6,299 nucleotides of DNA from CAYLLN01 sp036496265. GTDB taxonomy: Bacteria > Planctomycetota > Planctomycetia > Pirellulales > Pirellulaceae. The position numbers and the translations under genes are program-made. Under the pieces are notes generated by a model. That model was given only the letters and a program-made list of their open reading frames with translations. It was not told the origin of the DNA and ran no database searches. The stretch spans positions 1-6,299 of the forward strand of contig DASXLL010000377.1 in assembly GCA_036496265.1 (NCBI GenBank), written 5' to 3'. Below, piece by piece: positions 5,641 to 6,299 of the stretch (the first letter of the stretch is position 1; each line of letters starts with the position of its first letter).

Positions 5641-5673
5641 CCCTCTCCCTTTGGGTGAGGGCCCGGGTGAGGG
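5641..5673. repeat. CCCTCTCCC/GGGTGAGGG hairpin repeat
   Basis: CCCTCTCCC (5641-5649) and GGGTGAGGG (5653-5661) pair at 8 of 9 positions around a TTT loop. A second GGGTGAGGG (5665-5673) follows, giving two alternative stems. I recognise this as a common dispersed intergenic palindrome. It lies 42 bp after the stop codon of the mini membrane-protein gene and could end its transcript. Confidence 0.65.
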
Positions 5674-5704
5674 TTCTAGGATCGGTTGTTAGGCTCCGCT
5701 CTGC

Positions 5705-5843
5705 AGCCGGCTTCAGCCGGCTTTCCCTTTTAGCACCCGGCTTCAGCCGGGTGTAACGCCGCGTAGAACAAGTTTTTCGCCAGCCGGCTTCAGCCGGCTT
5801 CCCTATCGTGGCTTCAGCCGGCGGCCCGTGCCGCAACGCGGCA
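5705..5843. repeat. Cluster of AGCCGGC-type palindromes (composite repeat copy 2 and relatives)
   Basis: AGCCGGCTTCAGCCGGCT occurs at 5705-5722 and again, identical, at 5782-5799. CACCCGGCTTCAGCCGGGTG (5734-5753) is a perfect 8-bp stem with TTCA loop. A partial unit GGCTTCAGCCGGC lies at 5810-5822, and TGCCGCAACGCGGCA (5829-5843) is a 6-bp stem. The half-unit AGCCGGCT is itself a palindrome, so the 18-mer is both a direct and an inverted repeat. The pair at 5705-5753 aligns with 2967-3016. Confidence 0.85.
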
Positions 5844-5851
5844 ACCTTCGA

Positions 5852-5928
5852 TAGCCCCGGGCAAGCGAGCCTGCGAGCGTCGCCCTGGGTCGGCAATCAT
5901 GAAAGACAAGTAGCCCTGAAGGGACGAC
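5852..5928. repeat. Dispersed palindromic elements (AGCCCCGGGC...GCCCTGGG and AGCCCTGAAGGG)
   Basis: CCCCGGGC (5855-5862) pairs with GCCCTGGG (5882-5889) with one mismatch, enclosing AAGCGAGCCTGCGAGCGTC. After 21 bp comes TAGCCCTGAAGGGACGAC (5911-5928), a small CCCT-GA-AGGG stem. Both resemble dispersed intergenic motifs I associate with Pirellulales genomes. Together with 5619-5843 they fill nearly all of the 364-bp gap between the two mini membrane-protein genes. Confidence 0.55.
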
Positions 5929-5950
5929 ATTCTCCTCAGCGACGACACGT

Positions 5951-5956
5951 TACAAT
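5951..5956 (+). promoter_or_regulatory. -10-like element (TACAAT) abutting mini membrane-protein gene 2
   Basis: TACAAT ends 7 nt before the ATG at 5964, so the expected transcription start coincides with the start codon. If it is real, the message is leaderless. No -35 box is recognisable in the repeat DNA upstream. Confidence 0.4.
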
Positions 5957-5963
5957 ACCGCAC

Positions 5964-6125
5964 ATGCGATACCGCCTCCGCACGCTGCTGATCGTCTTGG
6001 CCTTAGCGCCTCCGGTGCTGGCTTGGCTGGCATGGCCTGCGATCGATCGCATTATCCACCCACCGTCAAAATACGAGTGGTGGTTGCTCCCGGTTGCGCC
6101 GGACACTTTCGACATTGATCCATAG
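5964..6125 (+). CDS. Mini membrane protein (MRYRLRTLLIVLALAPP type)
   Basis: A 53-aa protein of unknown function. The basic start MRYRLRT is followed by one hydrophobic segment, LLIVLALAPPVLAWLAW (about 8-24), then a short tail rich in W and P ending DTFDIDP. The N-terminus is one I recognise as recurrent in small planctomycete membrane proteins. It shares the layout 'basic-x-R-x-LL-hydrophobic' with the 5348-5599 product. The upstream frame is open back to 5808, but that part is repeat DNA, so the ATG at 5964 is the believable start. There is no Shine-Dalgarno, and a TACAAT sits immediately upstream. The gene ends 31 bp before the insertion-sequence boundary. It could be intact or shortened; a longer relative would be needed to tell. 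Confidence 0.6.
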   Translation: MRYRLRTLLIVLALAPPVLAWLAWPAIDRIIHPPSKYEWWLLPVAPDTFDIDP

Positions 6126-6159
6126 GGTAGCCCCCGTGCATTTCACAATCCGAGACTTA

Positions 6160-6299
6160 GAGCCTATCCGAAAAGGATCCTCGTGTTTTCTGTAGTTTAT
6201 GCGGCGGTGCGGTAGTGGAACGGCGGGCGGGACATGGGAGCGAGGCGACGGAGCATCACGTGAATGCTGCTTAATTGGATCATGGCCTCGCTCGATTCT
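6160..6299 (-). mobile_element. 3' end of an IS5-type insertion sequence (partial, runs off the window)
   Basis: The transposase 3' end is followed by a 37-bp non-coding tail ending in GAGCCTATCCGAAAAGG (from 6160), which has the look of a terminal inverted repeat. The three bases outside it are TTA (6157-6159), compatible with the TNA target duplications of some IS5 subgroups. The other end lies beyond position 6299, so the repeat pairing and duplication cannot be confirmed here. Confidence 0.6.
6197..6299 (-). CDS. IS5-family transposase, C-terminal fragment
   Basis: The last 33 codons of a gene that continues past the right edge. The visible peptide begins ESSEAMIQLSSIHVMLRRLAP and ends FHYRTAA before TAA (6199-6197). 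The 'SEAMIxxxxIxxMLRRLA' pattern is the typical last helix of DDE transposases of the IS5 family, downstream of the catalytic Glu region. The catalytic residues are outside the window, so activity cannot be judged. The short spacing from stop codon to the putative element end fits IS architecture. Confidence 0.65.
   Translation of the reverse strand, partial: ESSEAMIQLSSIHVMLRRLAPMSRPPFHYRTAA

Noticed and set aside
5555..5896. 113-aa minus-strand frame in the repeat-rich gap
   Set aside because: It is made of palindromic repeat DNA, with no family signature and no start context.

Overview
The window looks like chromosomal DNA from a planctomycete, probably of the Pirellulales type. Three things point there. 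One is a DUF1501 protein with a twin-arginine-like N-terminus. The second is a pair of very short membrane proteins with N-termini (MLRFTIRDLLWLTVVVAL and MRYRLRTLLIVLALAPP) that I recognise as a recurrent style in that group. The third is intergenic DNA crowded with dispersed palindromes. This assignment rests on recognition of protein style and was not searched.

Layout, left to right. Positions 1-180 hold a perfect 7-bp tandem array (TTGGTCA, 18 copies reaching the window edge) that decays into an inverted half and could fold into a hairpin. Next is ispF on the minus strand (non-mevalonate isoprenoid synthesis), with a plausible promoter. The 682-1039 gap holds a degenerate large inverted repeat of the 'CTCTGCGTCC/GCAAAGG' kind. 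A MoxR/magnesium-chelatase-type AAA+ ATPase follows on the plus strand. It is overlapped at its stop codon (ATGA) by a small unrecognised gene whose codon use is visibly different. A short gap with AGCCGG-type palindromes leads to a compact two-gene toxin-antitoxin module (DUF433 antitoxin, DUF5615 PIN-like toxin) with a GTGA overlap. The DUF1501 gene is convergent with that module. Then come two mini membrane-protein genes separated by 364 bp made almost entirely of palindromic repeats. The last 140 bp are the 3' end of an IS5-type insertion sequence, which runs off the right edge with its transposase on the minus strand.

The genes do not form one pathway. ispF is a housekeeping gene, and DUF1501 is a lineage-typical surface or periplasmic gene. 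The stretch from about 2458 to 3735 (small gene, repeats, toxin-antitoxin module) looks like an accessory patch between chromosomal genes. I see no clearly new defence, CRISPR or biosynthetic system. The points most worth a second look are the repeat families (two copies of one composite double palindrome are present), the MoxR ATPase with an unrelated small gene where a VWA partner would be expected, and the -10-like hexamers placed almost on top of start codons.
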